Of a DNA stretch of 62,473 bases, positions 26,652 to 35,036 are shown in pieces (position 1 is the first letter of the stretch; every line of letters begins with the position of its first letter). Both the position numbers and the translations under genes were made by a program. The notes beneath the pieces are model-generated. The model did not search any database. It saw nothing but the letters and a program-made list of their open reading frames with translations, and was not told the origin of the DNA. The stretch is from positions 1 to 62,473 of the forward strand of contig CANRWO010000016.1 in NCBI GenBank assembly GCA_947643615.1, in the 5' to 3' direction. The stretch is from an uncultured Lachnospiraceae bacterium (lineage in GTDB: Bacteria; Bacillota; Clostridia; Lachnospirales; Lachnospiraceae).

Positions 26652-26713
26652 TCACATATTTTTGTAAGTCATTGCTACTTTGATGATGGTTTACAAAAAT
26701 ATGTGATTTTTTT
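26652..26713 (+). promoter_or_regulatory. Hairpin with T-run in the cold-shock leader (attenuator candidate)
   Basis: A perfect 16-bp inverted repeat (26652-26667 against 26691-26706) followed by seven T lies between the promoter and the start codon. It has the form of an intrinsic terminator inside the leader, so expression may require antitermination or temperature-dependent refolding. Confidence 0.65.
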
Positions 26714-26781
26714 GTCCTACGTTTTAGAATCACCAAGAAAAAATGGGCATAGCGCCCCTTTATTATGAAGGAGGTACCAAA

Positions 26782-26997
26782 ATGAATAACGGTACAGTTA
26801 AGTGGTTTAATGCACAGAAGGGTTATGGTTTCATCACCAACGATGCAACCGGCGAGGAAGTATTTGTACACTTCTCCGCAATCAATGCTGACGGTTTCAA
26901 GTCTCTCGAGGAAGGCCAGAAGGTTACTTTCGATACCGAGTGCGATCCTCAGAACAGCAGCAAGATCCGTGCTACCAACGTTTCTGTAGTAGCTTAA
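26782..26997 (+). CDS. Cold-shock protein (CspA family)
   Basis: A 71-residue single-stranded nucleic acid-binding protein that acts as an RNA chaperone. It has the OB-fold motifs RNP1 KGYGFITND and RNP2 VFVHFSAI and starts [12 protein letters not shown]. The start at 26782 has GAAGGAGG upstream; the 13 preceding codons in the same frame are leader. It has its own promoter, a long structured leader and a strong terminator. Confidence 0.96.
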   Translation: MNNGTVKWFNAQKGYGFITNDATGEEVFVHFSAINADGFKSLEEGQKVTFDTECDPQNSSKIRATNVSVVA

Positions 26998-27019
26998 GTA
27001 CACGCCAAACAGACAAAAG

Positions 27020-27049
27020 AGCGCATCAATATGTTGATGCGCTTTTTTT
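27020..27049 (+). terminator. Intrinsic terminator of the cold-shock gene
   Basis: A 10-bp perfect stem (27020-27029 against 27034-27043) with loop tatg, followed by a run of T to 27049. Confidence 0.92.
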
Positions 27050-27114
27050 GTGTGTTGAGGTATTGACAAACATTCCCTTTTCGTTTAGGATAATACAATA
27101 GTTTGATACATCCT

Positions 27115-27230
27115 TTCCTGTGAGGGAGTAGTTAGCAGCTTACGCTGTGGTAATGTCAACATAATGGTGCCATGCATCTGGCATTACCGAAACAATTTAA
27201 ACATTGTGATAACGAGACTCATGGACAACC
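27115..27230 (+). ncRNA. yybP-ykoY manganese riboswitch
   Basis: Conserved elements of this Mn2+-sensing class appear in order: GGGAGTAG near 27124, gtcaacat near 27155, a central hairpin (atggtgccatgca...tggcat) and the closing taacGAGACtc at 27210-27219. It stands directly upstream of mntP, the expected target for this riboswitch. Confidence 0.85.
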
Positions 27231-27277
27231 GATACCGGGTATTTTGCCACCTGGTTCTTTTGTCCATGAGTCTTTTG
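27215..27277 (+). terminator. Expression-platform terminator of the manganese riboswitch
   Basis: agactcatggacaa (27215-27228) pairs perfectly with ttgtccatgagtct (27260-27273), followed by T-rich bases. Its left arm includes the riboswitch GAGAC strand, so metal binding would prevent terminator formation and switch mntP on. Confidence 0.8.
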
Positions 27278-27311
27278 ATACTATATGAAAAATTCTAAAA
27301 GGAGAAACAAT

Positions 27312-27866
27312 ATGAGCCTGCTTACCCTATTTATCACTGCCGTCGGACTTTCCATGGATGCCTTTGCGGTATCCGTCTGCAAAGGACTTGCCATGAAAAA
27401 ACTGGAACTGAAAAAAATCCTTACCATCGGCCTCTGGTTTGGAGGTTTCCAGGCGTTGATGCCTACCGTAGGTTACCTCCTGGGCAGTCAGTTTGAACAG
27501 TATGTAACCGCCATCGACCATTGGATCGCCTTTGTTTTATTGGCTTTGATCGGCATCAGCATGATCCGGGAGGCGCTTTCCAAAAAAGAAGAGGAAGCGA
27601 ATGATTCCACCGACATTAAGACCATGTTCCTGCTGGCCGTTGCTACCAGCATAGATGCCCTGGCGGTAGGCGTCACTTACGCCTTCTTAAAAGTTGCCAT
27701 TATCCCTGCCGTATCCTTCATCGGAATCGTCACCTTTGCGCTCTCCCTGGCAGGCGTCAGGATCGGAAATATTTTCGGCATCAAATATAAGTCAAAGGCA
27801 GAACTGGCAGGGGGCATTATATTAATCCTTATGGGTACAAAAATCCTGTTGGAACACCTGGTATAA
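27312..27866 (+). CDS. mntP: Manganese efflux pump MntP
   Basis: Inner-membrane Mn2+ exporter of 184 residues with six helices. The two halves each carry the family's Asp-containing motif: [15 protein letters not shown] near residue 13 and [15 protein letters not shown] near residue 112. The start at 27312 has AAGGAG upstream. The upstream manganese riboswitch makes the assignment and the regulation clear. Confidence 0.95.
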   Translation: MSLLTLFITAVGLSMDAFAVSVCKGLAMKKLELKKILTIGLWFGGFQALMPTVGYLLGSQFEQYVTAIDHWIAFVLLALIGISMIREALSKKEEEANDSTDIKTMFLLAVATSIDALAVGVTYAFLKVAIIPAVSFIGIVTFALSLAGVRIGNIFGIKYKSKAELAGGIILILMGTKILLEHLV

Positions 27867-27885
27867 CGAATCTGAATTAACTGAC

Positions 27886-27949
27886 ACCTTGCATATGAAA
27901 GAATCATTCTGCGCCAATGTATCAGAAATGAATGGTCCGTTGTACTTGA
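27886..27949. repeat. Partial copy of the hairpin element downstream of mntP
   Basis: 27886-27921 matches 21942-21977 at 35 of 36 bases, and similarity continues to gttgtacttg. It appears to be one arm of the dispersed element. Confidence 0.7.
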
Positions 27950-27976
27950 GTGTATTTGAAAATTGTAAGGCTGGAA

Positions 27977-29122
27977 TCAATCCGGCAGCCTTCTCATCTC
28001 CGTGTACGCAAGGAGCAGAGGCCCTACGCCTTTTGCGTCATTCTCCACAATAGGCTCCGACATATAATATTCGAAGGTTCCGTCCCTCCTGGTATCATTG
28101 GCGGGCCCCAGGCCTGCCACCAGGCAGATGCCGCCCAGGTTCAGATCCCCGTCGCTCTCTTTCAGGTAGCGGCTGCAGATACCGTGAAACGCCTTCAGTG
28201 CAGGCTCCCTGTAGCTTTCCGGCAAAAATCCCAGACGTACGCCCTTTAACAGGGAGTAAGACATAATAGCGCTGCCGCTGGTCTCCAAATAATTAGGTTC
28301 CTTCCCGCCCAGGGCAGGCAGCTGATACCACATGCCGCTCTCATCCTGGAACTTCAGCATATCGTCCACCAACTGGACGAACACCTTTTTCAGGTTGTCA
28401 TATTCAGCCTGATACTCCTCCCCTGGCTCACACTTTGCCAGCGTATCCAGAAGCGCCATGGAATACCAGCCGATTGCCCTCAGCCAGAAGTTCCTGGAAA
28501 GGCCGGTCTCCTTATCGCACCAGAAAACTTCTTTGGAAGAGTCATATCCGTGGTAATACAGGCCGGTCTCCTCGTCCCGCATGTATTTCACCACATTGGC
28601 AAACTGGGCAAAGATATCGCCGTAATTCTTTTTATGATTGAACTTCGTCTCATATTCCATATAAAACGGCTGCCCCATATACATTCCGTCCAGCCAAACC
28701 TGGTTGGGATATATTTTCTTATGCCAGAAATTGCCCTCAGAGGTCCTGGGCTGGTTCTGCACCTGGCTGTATATCAGATCGATAGCCTTGCGGTACTTCT
28801 CCTTGCCGTTCATCTCATACAACGCAAACAGGGTCTTTCCTGCATTCACACTGTCAATATTGTAATCCTCAATCCTGTAACCCTTGATGGTTCCGTCCTC
28901 GTTTACCCTGTAGTCAATGAATGCGTCCGCAAAATCATAATACTTCTTCTCACCGGTAGCCTGAAAGATCTCCAGCATGGCAAGAATCATACATCCGTCA
29001 ACATAATTCCAGCCGGCGCCCTTTCCGCCCGCTTTCGCTTTCTCAATGTTCCAGACCGGAACTTCCACCGTGCTCTTTTGGATCAGGCCGTCAATATATC
29101 TCTCAAAAACGGGCATCTGCAT
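27977..29122 (-). CDS. Glycoside hydrolase family 88/105, unsaturated rhamnogalacturonyl or glucuronyl hydrolase
   Basis: Cytosolic (alpha/alpha)6-barrel enzyme that removes the unsaturated uronic acid left by polysaccharide lyases, as YteR does in pectin use. Conserved segments visible: WNYVDGCMI, DSVNAGKTLFALYE, VWLDGMYMGQPF, FWLRAIGWYSMALLD and ETSGSAIMSYSL. I chose ATG 29122 (381 residues) because GGAGG lies 9 bases upstream; earlier in-frame ATGs to 29176 lack an RBS. It has no signal peptide. It stands alone: no lyase, transporter or regulator for pectin is adjacent. Convergent with mntP. Confidence 0.88.
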   Translation of the reverse strand: MQMPVFERYIDGLIQKSTVEVPVWNIEKAKAGGKGAGWNYVDGCMILAMLEIFQATGEKKYYDFADAFIDYRVNEDGTIKGYRIEDYNIDSVNAGKTLFALYEMNGKEKYRKAIDLIYSQVQNQPRTSEGNFWHKKIYPNQVWLDGMYMGQPFYMEYETKFNHKKNYGDIFAQFANVVKYMRDEETGLYYHGYDSSKEVFWCDKETGLSRNFWLRAIGWYSMALLDTLAKCEPGEEYQAEYDNLKKVFVQLVDDMLKFQDESGMWYQLPALGGKEPNYLETSGSAIMSYSLLKGVRLGFLPESYREPALKAFHGICSRYLKESDGDLNLGGICLVAGLGPANDTRRDGTFEYYMSEPIVENDAKGVGPLLLAYTEMRRLPD

Positions 29123-29196
29123 CTTTTCATACCTCCGCATAAAATGAATATAATTTAATTCTACACGGTTTTCCAATTTTAGTCAATGGTAAGAAA

Positions 29197-30033
29197 TTAT
29201 GCTACTGCTACCCAGCCGAGTCCCAAGAGCACTGACACCAGCCAGATCAGAAGCAAATGCACCGGATAAAAGGCATAGAAAAAATATTTCATCTTAAGTC
29301 CTCTTTCCCCATTATAGAAGCCAATGGGAATAAATGCAAGGGGCGCCGTCACCTCCCACAGGAAAGCGACGCATCCCGCCGCAATCTGCAGCGGCTTCTT
29401 TTTGCGGAAAACATACAGCGCCATAATGCAAAGAACCCCTGTAGCCGCATAATCGGTTTTCATAAAGTGGGCCACTCCGGCTCCCACTGCCAAGGCTGCC
29501 GCCGAAAATATTATTTTCACAGCCTTATTCAATTTGTCCCCTGCCGCCCACTCTTTCCTGGCGATCCAGTCGAAGGCGATCATCGTGAGCAGTCCCAGGA
29601 ATAAAGTAAAAAATACGTTTTGGTAGCTTAAGTCCACAATTTTCCCTTTAAAGCACAGGTCAAACGGGATCTCTGAGACCAGGGCGAAAATCCCCAGCCG
29701 CAATGCATACTTTTTCGCATCATGGGTTCTCTGGAATCCCTCCACCAACAGAAAACAGAAAATAGGGAACCCGAGCCTTCCGATCATACGCATCACGGTG
29801 TACGTGTAATAAAGCGTCCCATTCTCAGTCAGCCATTGCATCACCGTATTGAGATCCCCGGTTGTCATCGCCCCCATAAAACCCGAGGTCATTAAATACC
29901 TGCCCAGGATCCCGGCCCCTACGTGGTCAATGAGCATGGAAACAATGGCTATGATCTTGATCGTACTGCCTGTAATGCCTTTCTTCTTTGCTGCAGGCAA
30001 AGCTGCCTGCCGGTTCAATTGTATACTATCCAT
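29197..30033 (-). CDS. TraX family membrane protein
   Basis: A 278-residue polytopic membrane protein of the TraX family, whose founding member acetylates F-pilin; chromosomal Firmicute members are of unknown role, probably acyltransfer. Family signatures are IKIIAIVSMLIDHVGAG near the N-terminus, MRMIGRLGFPIFCFLLVEGF, and LRLGIFALVSEIPFDL. About eight hydrophobic segments. The start at 30033 has GGAGG upstream. Separated from the upstream response regulator by a strong terminator. Confidence 0.88.
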   Translation of the reverse strand: MDSIQLNRQAALPAAKKKGITGSTIKIIAIVSMLIDHVGAGILGRYLMTSGFMGAMTTGDLNTVMQWLTENGTLYYTYTVMRMIGRLGFPIFCFLLVEGFQRTHDAKKYALRLGIFALVSEIPFDLCFKGKIVDLSYQNVFFTLFLGLLTMIAFDWIARKEWAAGDKLNKAVKIIFSAAALAVGAGVAHFMKTDYAATGVLCIMALYVFRKKKPLQIAAGCVAFLWEVTAPLAFIPIGFYNGERGLKMKYFFYAFYPVHLLLIWLVSVLLGLGWVAVA

Positions 30034-30099
30034 TTCTTTGTCCTCCAATTGCATTACTACATTAATACAATAATACTTTTTAGAGCTTTTGTCAACCCC

Positions 30100-30137
30100 A
30101 CAAAAAGGGACAGCCTGTCGCATCTGTCCCTTTTTGT
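30100..30137. terminator. Terminator downstream of the response regulator
   Basis: A perfect 14-bp inverted repeat (30100-30113 against 30124-30137), T-rich at the stem end, starting at the last base of the regulator's stop codon. Confidence 0.85.
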
Positions 30138-30832
30138 CAGCCTACCTTATAACCAATCCCCCACACGACCTTCAAGTACCTGGGTTCCTTGGGGTTATTT
30201 TCAATCTTCTCCCTGATATGGCGAATATGTACGGCAATGGTATTATCTGCGCCGATGGCCTGCATGTGCCAGATGTTCTCATAAATCTGGCTGTTGGAAA
30301 ATACTTTCCCCTGCTGCTGTACCAAAAAGCGCAGGATCTTATATTCGATGGGTGTGAGCCTTACGTTCCTGCCCTCCACTGTGACTGTCCTCTGGATATC
30401 GTTGATCTCCAATCCCTCCACCTTATAAATCCGGTCTACTTCCGTACACATATTTACCAGCTGGACATACCTGCGCAGCTGGGATTTGATCCTGGCCAGC
30501 AGCTCCAGCGGATTACAGTCTATGGTCACATAATCGTCAGCCCCCGCCTCCAATGCCATGATCTTAGCCGTCTCGGCAGACTGGGCAGAGACCACAATCA
30601 CAGGGACGCTGCTCTTGCGGCGCAGGGAACCGATCATCTCAATCCCCTTATCCCAGCCTTTATCATTCAATTCCACATCCACCAGCATCAATTGGATATT
30701 CTCCGAAATTTTGTCGTACAGCTCCTGCAGGTTGGCAGCCACCAGGCACTCAAACCCTTCCCCTAACAATAATGGCTCCATCTTCTCTGCAATTTTTGTC
30801 TGATTGTTGTATATTAGAATTTTCTTCTTCAT
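30137..30832 (-). CDS. OmpR-type response regulator with degenerate receiver
   Basis: DNA-binding regulator of 231 residues: receiver domain (1-118) and winged-helix domain (about 130-231, with LTPIEYKILRFLV and HIRHIREKIENNP). The phosphoacceptor Asp is present (D52 in LMLVDVE), but the acidic pair is Asn9-Asn10 (IYNNQT) instead of Asp-Asp, and the conserved Lys is replaced near residue 105 (TIDCNP). Metal-dependent phosphorylation is therefore doubtful. No histidine kinase is adjacent. It may act without phosphorylation, as other atypical OmpR regulators do. Confidence 0.88.
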   Translation of the reverse strand: MKKKILIYNNQTKIAEKMEPLLLGEGFECLVAANLQELYDKISENIQLMLVDVELNDKGWDKGIEMIGSLRRKSSVPVIVVSAQSAETAKIMALEAGADDYVTIDCNPLELLARIKSQLRRYVQLVNMCTEVDRIYKVEGLEINDIQRTVTVEGRNVRLTPIEYKILRFLVQQQGKVFSNSQIYENIWHMQAIGADNTIAVHIRHIREKIENNPKEPRYLKVVWGIGYKVG

Positions 30833-30935
30833 AATTTACCTCCATTCCCAGACATTTACCCCTTTGTTTTACTGTTATAGGCATTGTAAAACACACTTGT
30901 ATCAAAGTTGCATAAAAAAATGAAAAAAATAAAAA

Positions 30936-30963
30936 AGTAGAGAGCTTTTTCACACTCTCTACT
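30936..30963 (-). terminator. Terminator of the AI-2E-type permease gene
   Basis: 9-bp inverted repeat (30936-30944 against 30955-30963). Read on the minus strand it is followed by long T-runs. It lies 50 bases past the permease stop. Confidence 0.85.
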
Positions 30964-31012
30964 ATATTAGACTGATTTCCATATTAAAAAGTTTCAGGAA
31001 TATGCTATTTTT

Positions 31013-32320
31013 TTATTTTTCTTCCCTTGATTCTTCTTTTACTGTTTCTTCCTGTATTGTTCCTTTTTTTGCAGCTCCTTTTGCAGCTCTTTTTACAGCT
31101 TTTTCTACATCTTCTGTTACATCTATTTTTGCAGTTTCTTTTTTTATGCCGTTTAACAGTTCTTCATTTTCCGTTGTCATTACCTTTACATCCGCCAGGT
31201 CTTCCTTTTTCAGCCTCCGGAACCTGTTGATGCCGGACACCAGGATCAGCATACTGTTCTTTGTTGTGTTAAAGGCGCCTTCCTGGTACATGGTATAGAC
31301 CAGAAGTCCCAGAGGGACCGCAATGATCATTCCCACGATTCCGCCGAATTTATATCCTATGTACAGCAAAAACAATGTGGGGAGAGGCGGCACCCCTATC
31401 GAATCGCCCACAATCTTGGGCTGTATCAGCTGCCTTGCCAGCTGGCCGACACCCCAGATGATCAACAGCCACAAGGCCATCTTATAGTCCCCGGCAAGGA
31501 CTTTTATCACTGCCCAGGGAACCAGGACTGTACCCGTCCCGAGAAACGGCAGGAAATCCATAAATGCGATGACCAACGCAATTAATGCAAAATAATTGAC
31601 CTTAAGCAAGCCAAGCCCGATCAGCAGAAGAAGGTACATCCATACTTCAATCTTCAGCTGCGCTTTCAGATAACCTCCCACGGATTTCCTCAGGCTGCGG
31701 CGGACCGTCCTGAAACGGAGCTGTACTGCCGCAGGCATATGCCCGCGGAACCATTCGCTGATCAGATTCCTCTCCGCCACAAAGAAGTATGACGACAGAA
31801 GAGCCATGATCACCCCTATGAAAATGGAGGGCAGCCGCATGGCAAAATTCCCTGCGGCGGCAATGGTGGGAGTACTGATCTCCCCGAAAAAGTCACCCAG
31901 GTATCCGCTGATGCTGTCAGTGACATCCGCAAACCCGGATTTCACATCCGCCGGGAGTTTGTTAAACAATATTCCAAACTTATGCCCGATATCATCCAAA
32001 TCCGCTTCCATGCCGGACCACATATCAGGCAGTGCGCCTATCAGGCCCCCAACCTGCTCTACCAGCCATGCCGAAACGAAATAGAGGAGCAATACCACCA
32101 GCGCGATCACGGAAACAATGACAAAGGCGCTGCCGATCTTTCGTTTCAATTTAATTTTGTCTTCAAAAAAGTGTACCATGGGACTTGCTATCAGGGCGAT
32201 CAGCCAGCCTACTACAAATGGCATGAAGAAAAAGATCACCCTTGGCAGCAAAAAGACTACTGCCAGAAATACTGCCGCGGCAATAGCAAGATTGACCAAC
32301 GCCTTACTGTACTTTCTCAT
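31013..32320 (-). CDS. AI-2E/PerM-type permease (YtvI-like)
   Basis: A 435-residue membrane protein of the AI-2E transporter superfamily, with about seven or eight helices. Characteristic segments: FFMPFVVGWLIALIASP, a soluble loop between helices (about 100-165), and ALVIAFMDFLPFLGTGTVLVPWA, then QPKIVGDSIGVPPL, typical of the family core. The tail of about 75 residues is strongly charged, with KAVKRAAKGAAKKG. In Bacilli the YtvI branch is expressed in sporulation; the substrate is unknown. It appears to be its own unit ended by a strong terminator. Confidence 0.85.
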   Translation of the reverse strand: MRKYSKALVNLAIAAAVFLAVVFLLPRVIFFFMPFVVGWLIALIASPMVHFFEDKIKLKRKIGSAFVIVSVIALVVLLLYFVSAWLVEQVGGLIGALPDMWSGMEADLDDIGHKFGILFNKLPADVKSGFADVTDSISGYLGDFFGEISTPTIAAAGNFAMRLPSIFIGVIMALLSSYFFVAERNLISEWFRGHMPAAVQLRFRTVRRSLRKSVGGYLKAQLKIEVWMYLLLLIGLGLLKVNYFALIALVIAFMDFLPFLGTGTVLVPWAVIKVLAGDYKMALWLLIIWGVGQLARQLIQPKIVGDSIGVPPLPTLFLLYIGYKFGGIVGMIIAVPLGLLVYTMYQEGAFNTTKNSMLILVSGINRFRRLKKEDLADVKVMTTENEELLNGIKKETAKIDVTEDVEKAVKRAAKGAAKKGTIQEETVKEESREEK

Positions 32321-32344
32321 GGATATACCCCTTATCCGCTTCCT

Positions 32345-32938
32345 TTAACTCTTCTCTTCCACAAGCCGGTCCAGCAGCCCGTAGATTTCTTCGCGTCCCT
32401 GTTTTGTTTCCGCCGAGAACGGGATAATCACCGTCCCCGGCTCCGCCTTCAGTGAAGTGCGGATCAGCTTCAGCTGCTTTTGTACCTGGCTGCGCTTGAT
32501 CTTATCCAGCTTTGTCGCAATGATCATGGGATGATACCCGTTCCTGCATATCCAATCGTACATGATCCTGTCGTTTTCCGAAGGCTCATGCCTGATATCG
32601 ATCAGCAGGAACACAACTTGCAGCTGTTTTGAACGGTGCAGGTAGTTCTCTACCATCTTTCCCCATTGTGCCTTCACCGCTTCATTGGCTTTCGCATATC
32701 CGTACCCCGGCAGATCCACAAAGTACAGGGCATTGTTGACATTGTAATAATTGATAGTCTGGGTCTTACCCGGCTGGGAGCTTGTGCGCGCAAGGGATTT
32801 GCGGTTCATCAGCGCATTGATCAATGAAGATTTCCCCACGTTACTCTTCCCCGCAAACGCTGCCTCCGGCAGCAAATTATCGGGCAGCTTGCTGGTGATG
32901 CCGCATACCGTCTCCAGACTGGCACTTTTAATAACCAT
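32345..32938 (-). CDS. ysxC: Ribosome biogenesis GTPase YsxC/EngB
   Basis: Essential Era-like GTPase in large ribosomal subunit assembly. The 197-residue protein has G1 GKSNVGKSS, G3 DLPGYG, and G4 TKLDK. Start at 32938 with AGGGA upstream fits MVIKSASL. The gene follows clpX by 10 bases, the common clpP-clpX-(lon)-ysxC order; lon is missing here. Confidence 0.95.
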   Translation of the reverse strand: MVIKSASLETVCGITSKLPDNLLPEAAFAGKSNVGKSSLINALMNRKSLARTSSQPGKTQTINYYNVNNALYFVDLPGYGYAKANEAVKAQWGKMVENYLHRSKQLQVVFLLIDIRHEPSENDRIMYDWICRNGYHPMIIATKLDKIKRSQVQKQLKLIRTSLKAEPGTVIIPFSAETKQGREEIYGLLDRLVEEKS

Positions 32939-32948
32939 ATTTTCTTCC

Positions 32949-34229
32949 CTATATAGCAGTTCCCAGGCGGGAGGCCCGCTGGTCACCTTTATGCAGCGTC
33001 AGTGGTTCGCTCTCGCCCTCCACCGCATCCTTTGTGATGATACACTCCTCAATGGTGTCGTCGGAAGGGATCCGGTACATGGTATCCATCATAACGCTCT
33101 CCATAATGGAGCGGAGGCCACGGGCTCCCGTCTTTCTCTCAAAGGCCTTGTCTGCAATGGCTCCGATGGCCTCATCCTCAAAGGTAAGCTGTACATCATC
33201 CATGTCAAACAGCTTCTGGTACTGCTTGATCAAAGCGTTCTTCGGCTCCTTCAGGATCCTCACCAGAGCCTCCTTATCCAATCCCCGCAGGGAGACGCAA
33301 ATTGGCACGCGCCCCACAAACTCAGGGATCAGGCCAAACTTTACCAGGTCCTGGGGAGTTACTTCCTGAAGCAGGTCGCCCAGCTCTTTGTTCGTCTTCT
33401 GGGATATCTCCGTATTAAACCCGATGGCTTTGCGATCCAGCCTGGACTCCACGATCTTCTCCAACCCGTCAAATGCCCCGCCACAGATGAACAGGATATT
33501 GGACGTGTCAATGGTGATAAGCTCCTGGTGGGGGTGTTTTCTGCCGCCCTGGGGGGGAACGCTTGCAACCGTGCCCTCCACGATCTTCAGAAGAGCCTGC
33601 TGGACTCCCTCACCCGATACATCCCTGGTGATAGACACATTCTCGCCTTTTTTTGTTATTTTATCAATCTCGTCAATGTAAATAATACCGTATTGTGCGC
33701 GTTCCACATCATAGTCCGCAGCCTGAATCAGCTTTAACAGGATGTTTTCCACATCTTCGCCCACATAACCGGCCTCAGTCAGTGTAGTGGCATCGGCAAT
33801 GGCAAAAGGCACATTTATGATCTTCGCCAGTGTCTGCGCCAGGTAAGTCTTGCCGGAACCGGTAGGGCCCACCATAATAATATTGCTCTTCTGTAACTCA
33901 ATATCATCCAAATCCTTAGGCGCCGTCACACGTTTGTAGTGGTTATAGACGGAAACAGCAAGAACTTTTTTTGCCTCCTCCTGGCCTACCACATACTCGT
34001 CGAGGAAGTTCTTGATCTGGATCGGCTTTAACAGGTTGATCTCTGCATGGCCGGCCTCGTCCAGCTCTTCCTCCTCCAACTCCTCGTCCAGAATGTCGGC
34101 ACAAATGTCGATACACTCATCACAGATATAGACGCCCGCAGGCCCCGCAATCAGCTTACGGACCTGGCTCTGGGTCTTGTTACAGAAAGAACATCTAATG
34201 TCATTTCCAGTAGTCATTTTTGTCGCCAT
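32949..34229 (-). CDS. clpX: ClpXP protease ATPase subunit ClpX
   Basis: AAA+ unfoldase that feeds substrates to ClpP. The 426-residue protein begins with a zinc-binding domain (CSFCNK and CDECID Cys pairs), then Walker [11 protein letters not shown], Walker [10 protein letters not shown], the pore loop GYVGED and the IGF loop KAIGFN. Start 34229 has TAGGAG upstream. It follows clpP by 34 bases. Confidence 0.97.
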   Translation of the reverse strand: MATKMTTGNDIRCSFCNKTQSQVRKLIAGPAGVYICDECIDICADILDEELEEEELDEAGHAEINLLKPIQIKNFLDEYVVGQEEAKKVLAVSVYNHYKRVTAPKDLDDIELQKSNIIMVGPTGSGKTYLAQTLAKIINVPFAIADATTLTEAGYVGEDVENILLKLIQAADYDVERAQYGIIYIDEIDKITKKGENVSITRDVSGEGVQQALLKIVEGTVASVPPQGGRKHPHQELITIDTSNILFICGGAFDGLEKIVESRLDRKAIGFNTEISQKTNKELGDLLQEVTPQDLVKFGLIPEFVGRVPICVSLRGLDKEALVRILKEPKNALIKQYQKLFDMDDVQLTFEDEAIGAIADKAFERKTGARGLRSIMESVMMDTMYRIPSDDTIEECIITKDAVEGESEPLTLHKGDQRASRLGTAI

Positions 34230-34263
34230 TTTCTTACTCCTAAACGTTATTTCGCACCACTGT

Positions 34264-34863
34264 CTATTTATCGCCCTGGGCGTCATGGGAAGTGATCACC
34301 ATATCGATCAGGCCGTATTCAAGTGCTTCCTGGGCGCTCTTCCAATTATCCCGCTCCGTATCTGCACAGACTGTTTCGTAGTCCCTGCCTGTATTTTCGG
34401 AAAGCATCCGGTTCAATTTTTCCTTGGTGCGCAGGATATGCTTCGCTGCGATCTCGATCTCTGTAGCCTGTCCCTGGGTCCCTCCGAGAGGCTGGTGGAT
34501 CATGATCTCTGCATTCGGAAGTGCAAACCGCTTCCCCTTTGCGCCTCCGGCCAGCAAAAATGCCCCCATACTGGCAGCCATGCCGATGCATACGGTGGAC
34601 ACGTCACATTTAATATAATGCATGGTATCATAGATTGCCATACCAGCCGTAACGGATCCTCCCGGACTGTTGATATAGAGATGGATATCCTTCTCCGGAT
34701 CCTCTGCTTCCAGGAACAGAAGCTGGGCCACCACTATACTTGCAGAAGTATCATTTACCTCTTCCCCCAAAAATATAATCCTATCCTTTAAAAGCCTGGA
34801 ATAAATATCATAAGATCTCTCACCCTTGCTTGTCTGCTCGATGACATAAGGCACTAAACTCAT
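34264..34863 (-). CDS. clpP: ATP-dependent Clp protease proteolytic subunit ClpP
   Basis: Serine protease barrel, 199 residues. Catalytic triad: Ser in [11 protein letters not shown], His in IMIHQPLGG, and Asp in DTERDNW. Starts [25 protein letters not shown], typical. First gene of clpP-clpX-ysxC; a terminator separates it from tig upstream. Confidence 0.97.
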   Translation of the reverse strand: MSLVPYVIEQTSKGERSYDIYSRLLKDRIIFLGEEVNDTSASIVVAQLLFLEAEDPEKDIHLYINSPGGSVTAGMAIYDTMHYIKCDVSTVCIGMAASMGAFLLAGGAKGKRFALPNAEIMIHQPLGGTQGQATEIEIAAKHILRTKEKLNRMLSENTGRDYETVCADTERDNWKSAQEALEYGLIDMVITSHDAQGDK

Positions 34864-34980
34864 TGTAATTCCTCCGTTTCCACATTATATGCTGGCACAA
34901 ACATTTCCTTCACACTTATACATCATATCCCACTCAACGCCCTTTTTCAACGAGAAAGGGATTATTTTATAAACTTTTAA

Positions 34981-35010
34981 AGGTTGTACCCGTTTTTAAG
35001 GGTACAACCT
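34981..35010. terminator. Terminator between tig and clpP
   Basis: An 11-bp perfect inverted repeat (34981-34991 against 35000-35010) 27 bases downstream of the trigger factor stop. Confidence 0.8.
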
Positions 35011-35036
35011 CCTTTGTAAAAGCCATACAGCCAGGT

